The translations under genes were made by a program, and so were the position numbers. Below, in pieces: positions 8,652 through 16,171 of a stretch of DNA of 16,171 bases (within the stretch, counting starts at the first letter, position 1; every line of letters starts with the position of its first letter). The notes under the pieces were generated by a model, which saw nothing but the letters and a program-made list of their open reading frames with translations, searched no databases and was not told where the DNA came from. Source of the stretch: Acidobacteriaceae bacterium (lineage in GTDB: Bacteria > Acidobacteriota > Terriglobia > Terriglobales > Acidobacteriaceae); the NCBI GenBank assembly GCA_003162255.1, contig PMMJ01000373.1:9091-25261 (forward strand), written 5' to 3'.

Positions 8652-8705
8652 GCGGATTAGCGGCTGGCTAGCGGAAATCCGCATTGTGCGGCTCAAGAGC
8701 TTTTT
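8652..8705. terminator. Possible terminator region between convergent genes
   Basis: A perfect 7-bp inverted repeat, GCGGATT (8652-8658) and AATCCGC (8676-8682), is followed by GCTCAAGAGC and then five T (8701-8705). It lies between the glycyl radical enzyme gene and the convergent SIS gene, where a terminator is expected. The stem before the T run is short, so this is a weak call. Confidence 0.3.
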
Positions 8706-8791
8706 CGGATCTCGGCTTTCGAGTGCTTTCAACAACTCATGGTGGTGACGGGCTCGGGTCGCGTTTCCGGGCCTCGGTGAGCCGCTGGCGA

Positions 8792-9994
8792 TCAGTAGAT
8801 GTTCACGTGGGAAACAACGCGGCTGATGGCGCCGTTTGGACTGGGACAATCTGGTTTGAGCCCCAGCCGCAACGAACAGAACAGGCCCAGCAACTGGGCC
8901 AGGATCACGTCGACAGGCGCGCGGTATTCGTCGCCGAGGCCGGGTGCATGCAAGGAGAGTACGTGATCCGCGAATCGGCCGATCTCGTCGATAGAGTCGG
9001 GGACGACGACCACCCGCAGCTTTCCAAGCTGCTTTCTGTGGACCTCCTTGAGCAGGTCCAGTTCATAATTCCGCCGGCGCGGGTCTCGCGAAAGAAAGCT
9101 CACGAATACCGTGTTCTCGTCCAGCGCCGACATGGGGCCATGACGCAGCCCCAGCGTGGACTCGGACATTGTCTGTATCTTGCCGGCGGTCAGTTCCACC
9201 AGCTTCAGGGCGGATTCTAGCCCTACGGCTCGCAGCACTCCCGAACCCACAAAACACGCCTTCGAGAAATCTTCCTGGGCAATCGCAGTGGCAACTTCCT
9301 GCGCGCGCTCCAGGAACCGTTCTCCCGCTTGCCGCAATGTCGAAAATGTAGGCTCGTAATCGTTGGGAGAAAACGCATGGGCAAGGCAATGTCCGGCAAT
9401 CACCATGTTGGTGTAAGAACCGGTCATGGCCAGTCCGCGGTCATTCGCTGTGTCGTCCAAGGCAAGCACGAAGGCGATGTCGGGCGTCTTCTCGCAAACC
9501 GCGGCCATCCCGCCTTCCTGGTTGCAGGTCACCAACAGGTGCCGCACTTTGGGATATCTTTCGATCGCCTTTTCGAGCACGGCCAGCCCTTCGGAACTGT
9601 CGCCGGAGCGCGAGAACGAAACCCACAAATAGGGCCGGTCCGCGAAGACGAAGTCCTCAAGGTTTGTCAGCAGGTCGGTGCTAGGAACTGCCCACACTTC
9701 ACATCCCCACAAGCGGCGCAGCAAGGGCGTCAGAGCCCGGCCGATGTAATCGGAAGTACCCGCGCCTACCAGAAAAACGGTCGGGCGGGGCATGTGTTCT
9801 GTACCGATGCCTGCGGTACGCAGAAACTGGATCAGGTCAAGACGCCGCTCTGCGCAGATCTTGTAAGTCGTCTGCCAGGTCCCGGGCTGATGCTGTATTT
9901 CCTGCGGAGTGTAGCGGGTGCCGCGGGCCTCTTTTTCTTTCTCGCTGGCGCCGAGCAGCGCCTGCAGTCCGTCTGTCACATGCCCCTGAATCAA
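8792..9994 (-). CDS. agaS: AgaS-like SIS-domain sugar isomerase/deaminase
   Basis: A 400-residue cytoplasmic protein of the AgaS type (E. coli AgaS is about 384 residues). AgaS converts galactosamine 6-phosphate to tagatose 6-phosphate with loss of ammonia, and is often annotated as tagatose-6-phosphate ketose/aldose isomerase. Visible signatures are TWQTTYKI (39-46), the first SIS strand-loop VGAGTSDYIG (76-85), the phosphosugar loop SFSRSGDS (126-133), and the C-terminal NGAISRVVSHV, close to the AgaS ending. The start is TTG at 9994: no in-frame ATG is near, and an excellent AAGGAGG lies just upstream on the minus strand. It diverges from the pfkB-type kinase gene, which could act on tagatose 6-phosphate. 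Substrate specificity is inferred from the family and neighbours. Confidence 0.85.
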   Translation of the reverse strand: MIQGHVTDGLQALLGASEKEKEARGTRYTPQEIQHQPGTWQTTYKICAERRLDLIQFLRTAGIGTEHMPRPTVFLVGAGTSDYIGRALTPLLRRLWGCEVWAVPSTDLLTNLEDFVFADRPYLWVSFSRSGDSSEGLAVLEKAIERYPKVRHLLVTCNQEGGMAAVCEKTPDIAFVLALDDTANDRGLAMTGSYTNMVIAGHCLAHAFSPNDYEPTFSTLRQAGERFLERAQEVATAIAQEDFSKACFVGSGVLRAVGLESALKLVELTAGKIQTMSESTLGLRHGPMSALDENTVFVSFLSRDPRRRNYELDLLKEVHRKQLGKLRVVVVPDSIDEIGRFADHVLSLHAPGLGDEYRAPVDVILAQLLGLFCSLRLGLKPDCPSPNGAISRVVSHVNIY

Positions 9995-10007
9995 GCTCCC
10001 TCCTTCC
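9995..10007 (-). promoter_or_regulatory. Strong Shine-Dalgarno before the agaS TTG start
   Basis: Read on the minus strand, GGGAAGGAGGGAGC directly precedes the TTG at 9994, with AAGGAGG about four to five bases away. This decides the non-ATG start. Confidence 0.7.
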
Positions 10008-10032
10008 CAACTTCTACGAAGTGCACTATACT
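10004..10032 (+). promoter_or_regulatory. Candidate sigma70 promoter for the pfkB-type gene
   Basis: TTCCCA (10004-10009) and TATACT (10027-10032) are 17 bp apart, about 27 bp before ATG 10059. The overlapping minus-strand TATAGT (10025-10030) could be a -10 for agaS, so the divergent pair may share this short region. The palindrome-like CGATCG lies beside it at 10039-10044. The -35 match is modest. Confidence 0.35.
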
Positions 10033-10058
10033 ACCAAACGATCGCGAAATATATAGAA

Positions 10059-11099
10059 ATGTTTAGAAACTACTATAGCAATGAAACGAAACGTCATCAA
10101 CCTGCAGCGAACGGCCGGGCGGTTGCCGTCATTGGTGAACTCAACGTCGACCTTGTGGCCAGCGGATTGGCCTCCGCCCCGGTGCTTGGGCGTGAAGTCC
10201 TGGCGCAGGATTTCCAGACCGTTCTGGGTAGCGCTTCTGCGATTTTCGCCTGTGGTGCAGCACGACTTCGGCATCCTGTGAGTTTCTTCAGTAGAGTCGG
10301 GGACGACGAGTTCGGACGTTTTTGCTCGGAGTCACTGCGTAAGGCTGGCGTCTCCACCCAGCATGTCCGGACCGCCCCGATTTCGAAGACAGGCGTCACG
10401 ATCTCGCTGAGCATGCGCTCCGATCGTGCATTAGTGACTGTGCTCGGAGCGATTTCCGAGTTGCGCTACGCCGATCTGGACATGAAAGCCTTACGGGGAC
10501 ACAGCCATCTGCACATGACTTCTTTCTTTCTGCAGACAGCTCTGCGGCCGTCCTTTCCGCGCATTCTGCGTCAAGCCAGGAAACTTGGTCTAACTACGTC
10601 GTTCGATCCGAACTCGGACCCTCTGTCCTCGTGGGGCCAGGACGTTTGGCACGCGATTGATGAGACGACGATTCTGTTTATCAATAAAGAAGAGGCGCTC
10701 CAGTTGACGAGGAAAACAAATGTTCGGGCGGCGCTGGACCAACTGGCTGCAAGAGCGCCCTGCGTCGTCGTCAAACTCGGCCGCCGCGGCGCCATTGCAG
10801 TAGCAGACAATCAGGTCGCATCAGTGCCGGCGTTTGAGGTTTCTCCCGTGGACACGACCGGCGCGGGAGACTCGTTCGCGGCGGGATTTGTGCATGCTTT
10901 CCTCTCCGGCCGGGATTTGCACGGCTGCCTGACTGAAGGCAATGCTTGCGGCGCTCTGTCCACACTGCAAGTCGGAGGCACAGGCGGGCAGCCGGACTTA
11001 GCGCGCTTGTCGAGTTTCCTCAGTCGCAACCGCCGTCGCGAGGACGTTCGACGCGTGTCGCAGGCTGCGAAGACGCGAATTGGAGAGAACCATGAGTGA
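10059..11099 (+). CDS. PfkB-family carbohydrate kinase
   Basis: A 346-residue cytoplasmic sugar kinase of the ribokinase/PfkB family. The N-terminal signature appears as VIGELNVDLV (24-33), then the substrate-side SRVGDDEFG (78-86), NKEEA (209-213) near the metal site, and the C-terminal signature DTTGAGDSF (265-273) with catalytic base D271. PfkB members phosphorylate ribose, fructose, tagatose 6-phosphate, ketodeoxygluconate and others, and the sequence alone does not settle which. The divergent agaS gene makes tagatose 6-phosphate a reasonable guess. About 20 residues precede the first strand and lack a clear ribosome binding site, so the start is less certain than the rest. Its stop overlaps the next gene by 8 bp, so the two are an operon. 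Confidence 0.9.
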   Translation: MFRNYYSNETKRHQPAANGRAVAVIGELNVDLVASGLASAPVLGREVLAQDFQTVLGSASAIFACGAARLRHPVSFFSRVGDDEFGRFCSESLRKAGVSTQHVRTAPISKTGVTISLSMRSDRALVTVLGAISELRYADLDMKALRGHSHLHMTSFFLQTALRPSFPRILRQARKLGLTTSFDPNSDPLSSWGQDVWHAIDETTILFINKEEALQLTRKTNVRAALDQLAARAPCVVVKLGRRGAIAVADNQVASVPAFEVSPVDTTGAGDSFAAGFVHAFLSGRDLHGCLTEGNACGALSTLQVGGTGGQPDLARLSSFLSRNRRREDVRRVSQAAKTRIGENHE

Positions 11100-12154
11100 A
11101 GACATGCCGCGCAAAGATGCTTTCATCGAGATGGTCACCGCCAAGGTGTCCGTGGACCTGCGGCTCAGCGATTACCATCCCCGCTCCATGCTCGTCGTTC
11201 CTGAGCACGAGGTGCGGCGCCCCAGATTTCCAGTCATTGACTACCACAACCATCTCGATGCCCAAGATCCGCACAGCGTGCTGCGAATCATGGATGAATG
11301 CGGCATCGAACTGATCGTCAATATCACCATGCGGGTCGGCCGGGAAGCCCTCGAAATGGTTCGCAAGTACCATACGGCCGCTCCCGACCGTTTTGCGACT
11401 TATGGGTGGATGGACTGGTCCGACTTGCAGTCTCCAGGATTCTTCCGAAGAGCCGTGGATCGGCTGGAGGAGTTGGTAGAGCATGGCGCCTGCGGTTTGA
11501 AATTGTGGAAGGATCTCGGAACCAGCCTCTCCGCGGACGGCAAGCTTCTGCAGGTGGATGATGAAAGGCTCGCTCCCCTGTTCGATAAAGCGGCGGAACT
11601 AGGTGTTCCCATCATGTTTCACATTGCGGACCCGGACGCTTTCTTTTTGCCCATCGACCCGGAAAACGAGCGTTACGAGGAGTTAGCCGCGCATCCCGAA
11701 TGGAGCTTCCACGGGTCGCACTTCAGCAAGCAGGAACTCCTGGCCCAGCGCGACCGTGTCTTCGCGAGGCATCCAAGAACCACATTCGTGGCGGCGCACG
11801 TTGCCGAGCGTCCGGAGAATCTGGAGTACGTTGGCCGCCTGTTGGACACCTATCCGAATGTGTCGGTGGACATCGGCGCCCGTTGCGCGGAACTGGGCCG
11901 TCAACCTTATACCCGCCCGCAACTTCTTCCTCAAGCACTCCGGCCGCATTCTGTTTGGTACGGATCTTGTCCCCGAGCCAGAGATGTACCGGTTGCATTA
12001 TCGCTTTTTGGAAACCGACGACCAGTATTTTGAATATCCGTCCCATGCGTCTCGCCAGGGCCGGTGGAATATTCATGGACTGTTTCTTCCCGATGAAGTT
12101 CTGGGCCGTGTGTATCGGGACAATGCTAACCGGATTCTGAAGCGGCCACTCTGA
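11092..12154 (+). pseudogene. Amidohydrolase (amidohydro_2 type), interrupted by a one-base frameshift
   Basis: A TIM-barrel metal-dependent hydrolase of the amidohydrolase-related family. From ATG 11092 (GGAGA six bases upstream, overlapping the pfkB stop by 8 bp) the frame encodes HxH as YHNHL (H52, H54), GLKLWKD, MFHIAD (H177) and VAAHV (H236). After ELGRQPYT the frame goes wrong and stops at 12033. The lost part continues in another frame as ARNFFLKHSGRILFGTD and onward to a stop at 12152-12154. Removing one C of the CCC at 11912-11914 restores a 353-residue protein with the final metal/catalytic Asp (D291). The break is therefore a recent mutation, a programmed shift, or a sequencing error in a short C run. 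The substrate is unknown; hydrolysis of a lactone or decarboxylation is possible for this family. Confidence 0.82.
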
Positions 12155-12183
12155 TCTCCCCGCGTTCCCACGGAGCAAGACTG

Positions 12184-12945
12184 TCAGGCGACCGTTACTT
12201 CGATTCCGGATTTCTTCAGCGCACTCAGGTCTGCCTTGGGGATGCCGGAGTCGGTGATGACATGTTGAAGAGAGGTGGGGGGAGCAATCAGCGAGAGACT
12301 GCGCTTCCCGAACTTACTGGAATCACAAACGGCCACGGCTGTCTTGGAGATCTCGATCATGGCGCGGTTTACTTTCGCTTCCAAAAGATTGGGTGTGCTG
12401 AGCCCGTACTGAACGTCGAAGCCGTCGACCCCTAGAAAAAGGATATCCGCATGCAACCTGTGGAGCGTCTCCTCGGCAATGGGCCCCACTAGAGAAAAGG
12501 AGTTCTTTCTCAGATTGCCCCCGGTCAGAATCACTTCCACCGTCGAGCCAGAGAGTTCGGCGGCGATGTTCACCGCGTTGGTGATGATCGTGAGGTTCTG
12601 AAAGTTTCGGAGGGCGCGGGCGATGCCAGTCGTTGTCGTGCCGGAATCAAGGATGACCACTTGCCCTTCCGCGACCATGCGCGCGGCGGCGGCGGCAATC
12701 TGCAACTTCTCCTTGCGATGCAGCTTCTCTTTCTCTCGCAGAGTGGGGTCTTCCAGGGCGCCGTCGCGCGCCGGCAGTGCCCCGCCATGGGTGCGGTGAA
12801 CGCGGCCTTGCACATGGAGGATTTCCAGGTCCTTGCGGATGGTGACCTGGGAAGTGTGGAACTGCCTGGCCAAGTCCACGACCAGGACCCGACCGTCACG
12901 ACGCAGTAACTCAAGGATCGCTCTTTGCCGCTCTTCGCTTAGCAT
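12184..12945 (-). CDS. DeoR/GlpR/AgaR-family transcriptional repressor
   Basis: A 253-residue cytoplasmic regulator with the standard DeoR layout. The N-terminal winged helix-turn-helix begins LSEERQRAILELL, with recognition helix SQVTIRKDLEIL and the wing VHRTHGGAL. The C-terminal sugar-phosphate sensor shows ILDSGTTTTGIARAL, ILTGGNLRKNS and CDSSKFGKRS, all typical. These repressors usually release DNA when a phosphorylated sugar intermediate binds. It lies downstream of the alpha-galactosidase gene in the same direction (158-bp gap) and converges on the amidohydrolase gene. Likely targets are the agaS/pfkB and alpha-galactosidase units; the effector is unknown. ATG 12945 fits the family N-terminus, though its ribosome binding site is weak. 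Confidence 0.92.
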   Translation of the reverse strand: MLSEERQRAILELLRRDGRVLVVDLARQFHTSQVTIRKDLEILHVQGRVHRTHGGALPARDGALEDPTLREKEKLHRKEKLQIAAAAARMVAEGQVVILDSGTTTTGIARALRNFQNLTIITNAVNIAAELSGSTVEVILTGGNLRKNSFSLVGPIAEETLHRLHADILFLGVDGFDVQYGLSTPNLLEAKVNRAMIEISKTAVAVCDSSKFGKRSLSLIAPPTSLQHVITDSGIPKADLSALKKSGIEVTVA

Positions 12946-13103
12946 TCAGGAACTTTGAACCATTCCAGCGCGCCCATGGGGCAACTTCCGGGCACTTCCC
13001 TTTTATCTCGCATGGCCTTCGGTTGTCTAGCGAAAAGTTCCGATTCGGTTCGCCGGCGGGCACTCGCCTGCGTTCGTGGGATGCGGTTCCACTCCCGGTT
13101 GCG

Positions 13104-15203
13104 TTATTCGGGCCGAGCCTCGATCAGCAGATGCTGGTTGAACTCCGCGGACAGTGTGGCCTGGGGACCGTGTACGCTTCCGAGATCTTTGTTGTTCACA
13201 TAATCGACGATGCGATAAGGCCGGTCCTCCAGACCGCGAAGCTCAATCTGTCCGCTCCAATGACGTGCGAAGAACGCATAGTAGATTTCCTGGCCTTTGC
13301 GGATAACATGAGCCTCCGGACGATCGAATCCTATGTCGTAAAGACCTCCGAGATACTGGCCTCGCGATAGCATTTTGTCTTTGTAGATATGCAACCACTC
13401 CTCAAAGATCTTCCGCCGCTCCGGTGTCAGATCCGAGGTGCTGCGTTTCTTGACGAGATTCGGGAGCACGAACTGCGTACCCACGACTCCGCCTACACCA
13501 ACGGTCGAAGCGAAATCAATCGCCCCGTCGCTCAATTCGACGTGGTCGCCAAAATAGGGAATGTTATCGCCCATGAGCGCTTTCAATGTCTTGCCTTTGG
13601 ATCGAACCTGAAACGAACTTTCCGGATCGGATGCCACGGACATATTGAAATGCGGCATGGTGAAAAATGAATAGGCGGTGCCGCAAGGGCAAAACTCCAC
13701 CAAGGCATCCGGTTTTACGCTGCGGGCGGTGTCGTAAATCTCCCGGAAAAAATCGGGCAGCGCTTCGACCGAGTCCTCTGGGCGTTGGTGGTGGTGCGCA
13801 GGATTGTAGCAGGCAGGAACGGCGTTCATATGCTGACCATCCAACTTGAGGCCGTCGAATCCCCACTCCCCGAGGATCTTACGAACCAGCGCTTTGTGAT
13901 ACTCCACAACCCCTTGGTCGGCAGGGCACAGATAAAACGAGTTCCACCAGGAAATCTTCCGCTTCGATCCATCACGATTGAGAAGAAGGAAGTCGGGATG
14001 ATCCTTCAACAGCTGTGACTCTGTGACGGCGCTCAGCGGCGACCACCACAGTTGCGCTTTGAAGCCCTCCGCGTGGATCCGATCGACCAGGGCTTTCATG
14101 TCCGCGTCGCCGTTGGGAAATTTCTTGGGGTCGAGTCCCCAATCGCCGTAGTTGTTCTGCCAACCATCGTCTAACGTAACCCAGGCAAAGCCCATTTTCT
14201 TGACAGTGGGGAGAGTGTCGTAGACTTGCTTAAGTTGTACCGACCGGCCATAGCCCCAGGCACACCAGATCGGGCCAAAAGCGCTGTCGGGCGCCGACGC
14301 CATTTGAAATCCCTGCCGCATCATGAGACGGCGGTATTCCGCGAGCGTGCGGAAATAGTCTCCCTGATGCACGGAGACAAAGGTGCGAAGAGTGTGGAAG
14401 CTCTCGCTTGGTTGGAGCGTGCGCTCCCGAGTCGAGCGGACAGCCACGCGGGCGTGACGCGCATCCGGCATGGACACGGGAAGGGATATGAGCCGCGGCC
14501 CAGGTTCGACGTGACCGACCGCGAGACCAACGTCTTTGCGCCACACATCGACAATGGGAGTGCCTCCGCCGTAGTCGCTGGCATTCATGCCGAGATAATT
14601 TTCCTGCTTGAATCCAACGCGCAACGGAAGCACCCAATTGGGGCGCTTCTCGTAGGAACCACTTTGGTAGGACCAGAATGCGGGGCCGCGGGCCGCCGGG
14701 ACAGAGCTCAGCACATATTGCTGGTTAGCCCAACCGCGAACTGTGAGCTGAGCAGCCCCTTCGTTCGTATACGTAACGTCAAAGATGGCGATGGACGGGA
14801 AATCCGCATACATGGTGACGGAGACGTCCTTGCGCAAATCGCCGGACTTGCCCGTCAGCGACAGCCGCTCGCCGGCGCCAAAGGCGTCAGACACAGATTC
14901 CCGGTGGCTGGCAGACAGGGCGAAGTCCGTCCAGGTGCGAACGCCGGTGACCGTTTCCGATGCGGAAAACGGAGCTAGGATTTTTGGAGTTGGACCGAAC
15001 AACGCGACGACCTGGCTGTGCAGGTTGCGGTCGAATTCGATTCGCAAGACTGAGCTTTGGATCTGAAGATCCGTTGCGCCGTTAAGCGCGCCAGCGGAAT
15101 GCGATTTATGGCCCGTACTGTTTTGTCCGGAGTTCCAACCGGGCAGCACAAGGAAAAGCAAAACACAGCATGTTTGAGCGATGGCCAACCTGCGCCTCGT
15201 CAT
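13104..15203 (-). CDS. Secreted GH36-like alpha-galactosidase (melibiase)
   Basis: A 699-residue glycoside hydrolase of clan GH-D. From the chosen ATG 15203 the N-terminus MTRRR plus a hydrophobic run (LAIAQTCCVLLFLVLPG) is a Sec signal peptide, so it acts outside the cytoplasm. A beta-sandwich region precedes the catalytic barrel. The barrel shows VTLDDGWQNNYGDW and a KFPNGDADM segment typical of GH36, the likely nucleophile D455 in GLKLDGQ, and the likely acid/base D526 in SVASDPESSF. It would release galactose from alpha-galactosides such as melibiose or galactomannan side chains. The frame is open to a TTG at 15323, but those 40 residues are hydrophilic and lie in the promoter region, so I rejected them. 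It diverges from the TonB receptor gene and shares a mirrored promoter module with it. Confidence 0.9.
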   Translation of the reverse strand: MTRRRLAIAQTCCVLLFLVLPGWNSGQNSTGHKSHSAGALNGATDLQIQSSVLRIEFDRNLHSQVVALFGPTPKILAPFSASETVTGVRTWTDFALSASHRESVSDAFGAGERLSLTGKSGDLRKDVSVTMYADFPSIAIFDVTYTNEGAAQLTVRGWANQQYVLSSVPAARGPAFWSYQSGSYEKRPNWVLPLRVGFKQENYLGMNASDYGGGTPIVDVWRKDVGLAVGHVEPGPRLISLPVSMPDARHARVAVRSTRERTLQPSESFHTLRTFVSVHQGDYFRTLAEYRRLMMRQGFQMASAPDSAFGPIWCAWGYGRSVQLKQVYDTLPTVKKMGFAWVTLDDGWQNNYGDWGLDPKKFPNGDADMKALVDRIHAEGFKAQLWWSPLSAVTESQLLKDHPDFLLLNRDGSKRKISWWNSFYLCPADQGVVEYHKALVRKILGEWGFDGLKLDGQHMNAVPACYNPAHHHQRPEDSVEALPDFFREIYDTARSVKPDALVEFCPCGTAYSFFTMPHFNMSVASDPESSFQVRSKGKTLKALMGDNIPYFGDHVELSDGAIDFASTVGVGGVVGTQFVLPNLVKKRSTSDLTPERRKIFEEWLHIYKDKMLSRGQYLGGLYDIGFDRPEAHVIRKGQEIYYAFFARHWSGQIELRGLEDRPYRIVDYVNNKDLGSVHGPQATLSAEFNQHLLIEARPE

Positions 15204-15315
15204 CGAAGGGTACCACCGGCCATTCTTCTGTAAGACTATCTTCTGTCCGGTTCTCACGTCTCGGTCAGTTTGGTTATCCACAGGGCCACCTGTTCGCGTT
15301 CGATCATTCTTGGGC

Positions 15316-15384
15316 GCACGCAACGGATTGTGATGTATTGCGATTCGATTCGTTTTACTTTCTTTTGTCGGGCATTGTCAAGAA
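15316..15384 (-). promoter_or_regulatory. Promoter-like module facing the alpha-galactosidase gene
   Basis: Read on the minus strand, TTCTTGACAA (15384-15375) contains a perfect -35 TTGACA. GAAAGTAAAA (15362-15353) follows and supplies a -10-like TAAAAC at 18-bp spacing. CGTTGCGTGC (15325-15316) comes next. The same three blocks in the same order occur facing the other gene. A start near 15345 would give a leader of about 140 nt to ATG 15203. Confidence 0.6.
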
Positions 15385-15527
15385 GCGATTGCCTGTGCTG
15401 GGTCCCGCCAGCGAAAGTGGCATGTCTCCTCAAAGAAGGGGTCAACGATCACCCGTGACCGCTGAGTCGAAGCCTTGCCGTTTAGGTATCTCCAGCCGGG
15501 AGGGCCGAAATCGCGGCTGTATTTTTA

Positions 15528-15592
15528 TTCTTGACAACGCAGAGTAAGCGAAAGTAAAAGTTATTAAGCGCAAGCATACGAACGTTGCGTGC
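15528..15592 (+). promoter_or_regulatory. Promoter-like module facing the TonB-receptor gene
   Basis: TTCTTGACAA (15528-15537) contains a perfect -35 TTGACA. GAAAGTAAAA (15550-15559) follows with a -10-like TAAAAG at 18-bp spacing. CGTTGCGTGC (15583-15592) lies in the expected leader, 24 bp before ATG 15617. It mirrors the module facing the alpha-galactosidase gene. Confidence 0.6.
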
Positions 15593-15616
15593 TGTGATCG
15601 CCGCGGGAGGCCGTTC

Positions 15617-16171
15617 ATGCGAGTCCCATGCTCTGAGTGTTTGCCGGTTCGCCATCGCTTGCTTTCCACCATTGTCGCAGTCTTGGGTTTGGCGCTGTCT
15701 GTTTGGGGCCAGGGATCGTACCGGGCGCAGTTGCGGGGTATTGTTTCCGATGCCACGGGAGCGGTTGTCGCCAATGCGACGGTGACCATCCGGGACGTCG
15801 GCACGAACATTTCCAGTTCCGCGCATACCGACAACAAGGGCTCGTACTTCTTCACCGATTTGCGCCCTTCCACCTATGTCCTCAAGGTCGAGGCGTCCGG
15901 CTTTCGTCCGGCGGAGCGGACCGGAGTGGTTCTGGCGGTCGATCAGGAATCGTCGCTGGACTTCAAGCTGGAAATCGCAAGCGTATCGGAAACGATCAGC
16001 GTTACGACAACGCAGCCCCTGTTGGACACGGACAACGCGACGCTGGGCACGGACATCACCAGCGAATACGTGAAAGAACTCCCTCTGATCAACCGCAGCT
16101 ACTTCGGCATGATGTTCTTATCGGCGGGTGTGACCGAGGTAGCAGGGGCGGGCACGTCGGATAACTATCCT
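15617..16171 (+). CDS. Oar-like TonB-dependent receptor with CnaB/carboxypeptidase-regulatory domain, 3'-truncated
   Basis: The first 185 residues of an outer-membrane receptor that runs off the window. ATG 15617 is preceded by GGGAGG with six-base spacing. A signal peptide (basic residues to about 14, then a hydrophobic run LLSTIVAVLGLALSV) is followed by a CnaB-like fold starting RGIVSDATGAVV, with NKGSYFFTDLRPSTYVLKV and an ASGF turn. ETISVTTTQPLLDTD and KELPLINRSYF then mark the entry into a TonB plug domain. Acidobacteria encode many such receptors, which import oligosaccharides or other large substrates. Divergence from a secreted alpha-galactosidase under a mirrored promoter module suggests that the ligand is a galactoside. 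The barrel is not visible. Confidence 0.88.
   Translation, partial: MRVPCSECLPVRHRLLSTIVAVLGLALSVWGQGSYRAQLRGIVSDATGAVVANATVTIRDVGTNISSSAHTDNKGSYFFTDLRPSTYVLKVEASGFRPAERTGVVLAVDQESSLDFKLEIASVSETISVTTTQPLLDTDNATLGTDITSEYVKELPLINRSYFGMMFLSAGVTEVAGAGTSDNYP

Larger units (their letters stand above)
15204..15616. promoter_or_regulatory. 413-bp divergent regulatory region between alpha-galactosidase and TonB-receptor genes
   Basis: No gene is convincing here. The region holds two copies of one module in opposite orientation, one facing each gene (described separately). Between them (about 15390-15527) lies a small inverted repeat, GGTCA (15440-15444) and TGACC (15456-15460), that could be an operator. 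A short CGATTCGATTCG direct repeat is at 15341-15352. Confidence 0.6.

Noticed and set aside
8684..10066. Long plus-strand open frames across 8684-9220 and 9329-10066
   Set aside because: They are antisense to the well-supported agaS-like gene and show no recognisable protein features.
12946..13103. Terminator or operator in the gap between the alpha-galactosidase and DeoR genes
   Set aside because: Only short GGCG/CGCC pairs and a repeated GTTC-like string are visible, which is not enough for a call.
15204..15323. N-terminal extension of the alpha-galactosidase to a TTG at 15323
   Set aside because: The added residues are hydrophilic and would hide the signal peptide. The TTG falls inside the repeated CGTTGCGTGC block, which points to non-coding DNA.
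15637..16164. A 175-residue plus-strand frame at the right edge
   Set aside because: The frame starting at ATG 15617 encodes a signal peptide, CnaB domain and plug start with a good GGGAGG; the other frame is low-complexity shadow.
1..16171. CRISPR arrays, tRNA or rRNA genes, insertion sequences and microcompartment shell genes
   Set aside because: Looked for and not seen. The glycyl radical enzyme therefore has no visible microcompartment partner in this window.

Overview
The window looks like a stretch of a moderately GC-rich acidobacterial chromosome (Solibacter/Bryobacter-like). The best taxonomic hint is the gene that runs off the right edge. It begins with a signal peptide, then a CnaB/carboxypeptidase-regulatory-like domain, then the start of a TonB plug: the Oar-like receptor type that acidobacteria carry in many copies. 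No rRNA, tRNA, CRISPR array or insertion sequence was found. The assignment to a phylum is an inference from gene types only.

Layout. (1) 2-2358: the 3' part of an HlyD/EmrA-type adaptor and a DHA2-type (EmrB-like) drug exporter, joined by an ATGA overlap. (2) 2409-3986: a double-domain universal stress protein and a cytidylate-kinase-like protein. (3) 4187-8628: a two-gene operon that is the most interesting part. The first gene encodes one 667-residue polypeptide made of a ROK-family sugar kinase fused to a glycyl-radical-enzyme activase (radical SAM plus two ferredoxin-type clusters). The second, starting inside the first gene's stop codon, encodes an 813-residue glycyl radical enzyme. (4) 8792-12154: an agaS-like SIS-domain protein on the minus strand, diverging from a PfkB sugar kinase and an amidohydrolase. 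The amidohydrolase is split by a one-base frameshift. (5) 12184-15203, minus strand: a DeoR-type repressor gene and a secreted GH36-like alpha-galactosidase. (6) 15617-end: the start of an Oar-like TonB-dependent receptor.

How the parts may work together. The glycyl radical enzyme is not a true pyruvate formate-lyase. It has a single GCIE cysteine motif instead of the CC pair, and it closely resembles the E. coli YbiW/PflD type, which from memory was reported to open the ring of 1,5-anhydrohexitol 6-phosphates. A sugar kinase fused to its activase fits that chemistry: phosphorylate an anhydrohexitol, then cleave it by a radical route. The kinase also has Met where ROK hexokinases normally have the Glu that contacts the C1 side of the sugar, as might be expected for a substrate without an anomeric hydroxyl. 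This would be an anhydrosugar pathway in which kinase and radical activator are one protein; the substrate is inferred, not shown.

The right-hand part looks like galactoside or galactosamine catabolism: alpha-galactosidase outside the cytoplasm, uptake through the TonB receptor, AgaS and PfkB inside, and a DeoR/AgaR-type repressor. The alpha-galactosidase and receptor genes diverge from a 413-bp region with two mirrored copies of the same promoter-like module, which suggests they are switched together.
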